NCBI GenBank assembly: GCA_030681635.1
Contig: JAUXRT010000727.1
Span: forward strand, 1 to 7,257
DNA: 7,257 bases
Origin: Reyranella sp.
GTDB lineage: Bacteria; Pseudomonadota; Alphaproteobacteria; Reyranellales; Reyranellaceae
Reading direction: 5' to 3'
Made by a program: the position numbers and the translations under genes. The notes beneath the pieces were generated by a model. It did not search any database. It worked only from the letters and a program-made list of their open reading frames with translations, and was not told the origin of the DNA. Shown here one piece after another: positions 5,459 to 7,257 of the stretch; position 1 is the first letter of the stretch; each line of letters opens with the position of its first letter.

Positions 5459-5492
5459 GAGTCCGATATGTCACTGAGTCCGATGCGTCACT
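5459..5492. repeat. 17-bp tandem repeat across the ArgE stop codon
   Basis: Two adjacent units, 5459-5475 and 5476-5492, both read GAGTCCGAT-NN-GTCACT and differ only at two central bases (AT versus GC). The stop codon of the minus-strand ArgE-type gene (5488-5490) lies in the second unit. The unit length is not a multiple of three, but because it follows the stop the protein is not changed. Confidence 0.6.
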
Positions 5493-6672
5493 GACGCTCG
5501 GCCCAGCCGATCATCTTGCCGATGAAGGCATCGCAGGCATCCATCTGGGACCTGGCGACGAACTCGTTGGGCTGGTGAGCCTGGGAGATGTCGCCGGGGC
5601 CGCAGATCACGGTCGGGATGCCGTGGCTGCGGAAGATGCCGGCCTCGGTGCCGTAGGGCACGGCGTAGGTGCGGTTGCCGCCGGTCCATTGCAGGGCGAG
5701 CTTGGCGGCTTCCTCGTTCTCCTCCGGCTTTAGGCCGGGCACGAAGGACCGGCGCTCCAGGGTGATGTTGGCGTCGGGATGCTTGGCCTTCATCTTGGGC
5801 AGCAGCAGCTCGGCGACATATTGTTCGGCGCGGCGCTGCACTTCCCAGGCGTCGTCGCCGGGGAGCGTGCGATAGCCCCAGCGCAGCGTGCATTCGCGGG
5901 CCAGGATGTTGCCCGCGGTGCCGCCGGCCACGATGCCGACATTGATCGTGGTGTGGCCGGGGATGGTGTCGATGTCTGTGCGCTGGCGGAGCGCCAGTTC
6001 GACCTGCAGCTCGTTCAGCCAATGAATGAAGTCGCCGGCAAAATGGATGGCGCTCACGCCAAGGTGGGTCATCGAGGAATGGGCTTCGACGCCGGTGAAG
6101 GTGGCGACGTGGCCGCCGCCGGCGTTCTGGGCGTTGACCACACCCATCATGGTGGGCTCGCCCACGATCACCGCCTGCGGGCGGGGCACGTTGCCCATCA
6201 GCTTCTCGGCCAGAGAGTGGGCGCCCAGGCAGCCGATCTCCTCGTCGTAGCTGAAGGCGAAATGCATCGGCACCTTCAGTTTTGCGCGCTGGAAGGCGGG
6301 GACATGGGACAGGCAGGTGGCGATGAAACCCTTCATGTCGCAGGTGCCGCGGCCGTAGAGGTTGCCGTCGGGCTTTTCGCTCAGCGTCCAGGGATCGGTG
6401 ACCCAGGCCTGGCCGTCGACCGGCACCACGTCGGTGTGGCCCGAGAGGACGATGCCGCCCGGCGCATCGGGCCCGATCGAGGCGTAGAGGTTGGCCTTGG
6501 TGCCGTCCTCGTTGGGGACCAGCGTGCTGCTCACGCCAAACTCGTCGAGGTAGCCTTTTATGTACTGGATCAGCTCCAGATTGGAGTTGCGCGAGGTGGT
6601 GTCGAACGCCACCAGGCGCTGCAGCATGTCGATGGACGTGAGGGATGGGGAACCGGGGGCAGAGGCGCTCAT
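5488..6672 (-). CDS. argE: Acetylornithine deacetylase (ArgE-type M20 metallopeptidase)
   Basis: A 394-residue cytoplasmic M20 deacetylase that should hydrolyse N-acetyl-L-ornithine to ornithine and acetate in arginine synthesis. Numbering from the ATG at 6670-6672, the metal and catalytic residues are all present: SGHTDVVP gives His79 and catalytic Asp81, GRGTCDMKG gives bridging Asp112, SYDEEIGCLG gives the Glu144 base and Glu145 ligand, VGEPT gives Glu172, and GDISQAHQPNEFV gives the last His366. The lid or dimerisation domain, with AHSSMTHLGVSAI, lies between. The opening SIDMLQRLVAFDTTSRNSNL is typical of alphaproteobacterial ArgE. The start is not firm: there is no strong ribosome binding site, and an in-frame TTG at 6708 would add 12 residues. 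No other arginine gene is nearby, so a related N-acyl amino acid deacylase remains possible. It is divergent from the tRNA-Ser gene. Confidence 0.9.
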   Translation of the reverse strand: MSASAPGSPSLTSIDMLQRLVAFDTTSRNSNLELIQYIKGYLDEFGVSSTLVPNEDGTKANLYASIGPDAPGGIVLSGHTDVVPVDGQAWVTDPWTLSEKPDGNLYGRGTCDMKGFIATCLSHVPAFQRAKLKVPMHFAFSYDEEIGCLGAHSLAEKLMGNVPRPQAVIVGEPTMMGVVNAQNAGGGHVATFTGVEAHSSMTHLGVSAIHFAGDFIHWLNELQVELALRQRTDIDTIPGHTTINVGIVAGGTAGNILARECTLRWGYRTLPGDDAWEVQRRAEQYVAELLLPKMKAKHPDANITLERRSFVPGLKPEENEEAAKLALQWTGGNRTYAVPYGTEAGIFRSHGIPTVICGPGDISQAHQPNEFVARSQMDACDAFIGKMIGWAERQ

Positions 6673-6742
6673 GACGGTAGCGTCGCATGCCCCAGACCGG
6701 CCCGCCAAGAGCCTGATATCGCTTGCGAAATTGCGAGGTTGT

Positions 6743-6771
6743 TTGACACCCCCCGGGCCCCCGGCTAGAAC
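6743..6771 (+). promoter_or_regulatory. Sigma-70 type promoter for tRNA-Ser
   Basis: A perfect -35 box TTGACA (6743-6748) and a -10 box TAGAAC (6766-6771) are separated by exactly 17 bp. Transcription would start near 6778, leaving a leader of about 45 bases before the mature tRNA. The GC-rich spacer and strong -35 resemble alphaproteobacterial stable-RNA promoters. Confidence 0.75.
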
Positions 6772-6822
6772 CGCCCCGCATCCGTCGTGGATATTTCGAT
6801 CGCCGGGGTCTTAACGGACTGC

Positions 6823-6915
6823 GGAGAGGTGGCCGAGCGGTCGAAGGCGGCGGTTTGCTAAACCGTTATAGGGGGTAAACCCCTATCGAGGGTTCGAATC
6901 CCTTCCTCTCCGCCA
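6823..6915 (+). tRNA. tRNA-Ser (anticodon GCU)
   Basis: A class II tRNA with a complete cloverleaf. The acceptor stem is GGAGAGG (6823-6829) with CCTCTCC (6905-6911), the discriminator is G6912 and an encoded CCA sits at 6913-6915. The D-arm contains GGCCGAGCGGTCGAAGGC. The anticodon loop TTGCTAA (6855-6861) places GCT at 6857-6859, which reads AGC and AGU serine codons. The long variable arm, ATAGGGG-GTAAA-CCCCTAT, is a 7-bp stem as expected for serine tRNAs. The T-arm is GAGGG-TTCGAAT-CCCTT. A near-consensus promoter lies upstream, and it is divergent from the ArgE-type gene. Confidence 0.97.
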
Positions 6916-6937
6916 TTACCTGTCGCGAACACTTCCT

Positions 6938-6951
6938 CTCGCTTCGGCGAG
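6938..6951 (+). terminator. UUCG-loop hairpin after tRNA-Ser
   Basis: CTCGC-TTCG-GCGAG is a 5-bp stem closed by the very stable C(UUCG)G tetraloop, 23 bases after the tRNA CCA. It could stop or protect the tRNA precursor 3' end. There is no T run after it, so terminator function is uncertain. Confidence 0.35.
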
Positions 6952-7021
6952 CCCGCTGAATAGCCGAGTATGCTTCGTAGCGTGACTGTGCGTTTTCGCA
7001 ATGGAATGAAAGAGGGCGGAC

Positions 7022-7257
7022 ATGGCCAAGCTCGACGGCGGAAGACTCGACGGCAAGATCGCGGCGGTGACGGGCGGGGCATCCGGGATCGGTGAGGCGA
7101 CGGTCAGGCGTTTCGTCGCCGAGGGCGCCACGGTGGCTTTCTGCGATCGGGACGGCGAGCGCGGCCAGCGCGTGGCGGCCGAGCTCGCGGCCGCCGGCGC
7201 CAAGGTTGCCTTCACCCAGGCCGACGTTGGTACCGAGGCCGCCTGCCTCGCCTTCGT
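7022..7257 (+). CDS. SDR family NAD(P)-dependent oxidoreductase (5' part only)
   Basis: The first 78 codons of a short-chain dehydrogenase/reductase; the rest lies past the right edge. The Rossmann start is clear: GRLDGKIAAVTGGASGIGEA contains the TGxxxGIG cofactor motif (Thr17 to Gly24). The second strand ends VAFCDRD, where Asp42 at the ribose-binding position points to NAD rather than NADP. FTQADVGTE gives the conserved Asp that contacts the adenine ring. The catalytic Ser-Tyr-Lys lies outside the window, so neither activity nor substrate can be stated. The ATG at 7022-7024 has AGAGGG (7011-7016) at suitable spacing. The extra KLDG before the usual RLDGK comes from a 9-base repeat, CTCGACGGC, early in the gene. 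It lies 106 bp after the tRNA-Ser gene and may have its own promoter there, but I could not place one. Confidence 0.92.
   Translation, partial: MAKLDGGRLDGKIAAVTGGASGIGEATVRRFVAEGATVAFCDRDGERGQRVAAELAAAGAKVAFTQADVGTEAACLAF

Larger units (their letters stand above)
5190..5487. promoter_or_regulatory. Repeat-rich intergenic region upstream of the flavoenzyme operon
   Basis: This 298-bp stretch separates the ArgE-type gene (ending at 5488) from the flavoenzyme start (5189), both on the minus strand. It should hold the operon promoter. I see no coding potential and no confident -35/-10 pair. What stands out is repetition: two copies of GATAGGAAATA (5250-5260, 5314-5324), four direct and one inverted copy of GTCCGAT, and a 17-bp tandem repeat at the ArgE end. 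The AT-rich GATAGGAAATA copies lie about 60 and 125 bp upstream of the flavoenzyme start. Confidence 0.6.

Noticed and set aside
6721..6736. TTGCGA-AA-TTGCGA direct repeat just upstream of the tRNA promoter
   Set aside because: It is a short hexamer repeated once; this could easily be chance and there is no supporting structure.
5779..6768. 329-codon plus-strand open frame
   Set aside because: It is antisense to the ArgE-type gene, whose full set of metal ligands is intact. The translation looks like mirrored high-GC sequence with no motif.
6905..7021. Possible integration site at the 3' end of the tRNA-Ser gene
   Set aside because: No integrase, no second copy of the tRNA 3' end and no change in composition are visible; the next gene is an ordinary SDR.
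6858..7082. Minus-strand open frame of 74 codons ending in GEEGIRTLDRGLPPITV
   Set aside because: Its C-terminus is the reverse complement of the tRNA-Ser gene. This GIRTLDRG-type peptide is a familiar false gene call over serine tRNAs, and the rest lies antisense to the SDR gene.

Overview
This window looks like ordinary chromosome from a high-GC alphaproteobacterium. The evidence is the strongly GC-rich third codon positions, several alphaproteobacterial 'DUF' families, and a tRNA promoter of the TTGACA-N17-TAGAAC type. I cannot name the genus; a Rhodospirillales/Hyphomicrobiales-type soil organism is a guess. I see no insertion sequence, CRISPR array, phage gene or origin.

Left part (1-2920). 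The window opens inside the 3' half of a serine beta-lactamase-fold hydrolase (WGG-type, family VIII esterase-like). It ends head-on against a minus-strand DUF1993 gene, with the two stop codons sharing the palindrome TGATCA. A divergent control region (956-1166) holds two inverted repeats. It separates DUF1993 from a rightward series: a DUF2076 protein, a nu-class (YfcG-like) glutathione S-transferase, and a small DUF3574 lipoprotein whose ribosome binding site overlaps the transferase stop codon.

Middle part (2948-5189). A minus-strand cluster, read right to left, encodes a Tat-exported FMN-dependent alpha-hydroxy-acid dehydrogenase, an unnamed five-helix membrane protein and an MGST1-like MAPEG protein. 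The gaps are 15 and 37 bp, so it is probably one operon. Every recognisable catalytic residue of the flavoenzyme is present. It also carries a CGSCH sequence, the c-type haem attachment motif, in an apparently lengthened active-site loop. Together with the export signal this is the most interesting signal in the window: possibly a periplasmic flavo-haem-c dehydrogenase built by loop insertion rather than by domain fusion. The 298-bp region upstream (5190-5487) has a notable cluster of short repeats that may be regulatory.

Right part (5488-7257). An ArgE-type M20 deacetylase lies on the minus strand. Divergent from it is a tRNA-Ser(GCU) gene with a near-consensus promoter and encoded CCA, followed by a short UUCG hairpin. 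The start of an SDR-family oxidoreductase then runs off the right edge.

Taken together, the genes suggest small-molecule metabolism and redox or detoxification (two unrelated glutathione-transferase folds, a flavin hydroxy-acid dehydrogenase, an SDR), plus arginine metabolism and translation. Only the minus-strand trio and the transferase-lipoprotein pair have spacing tight enough to argue for joint function.
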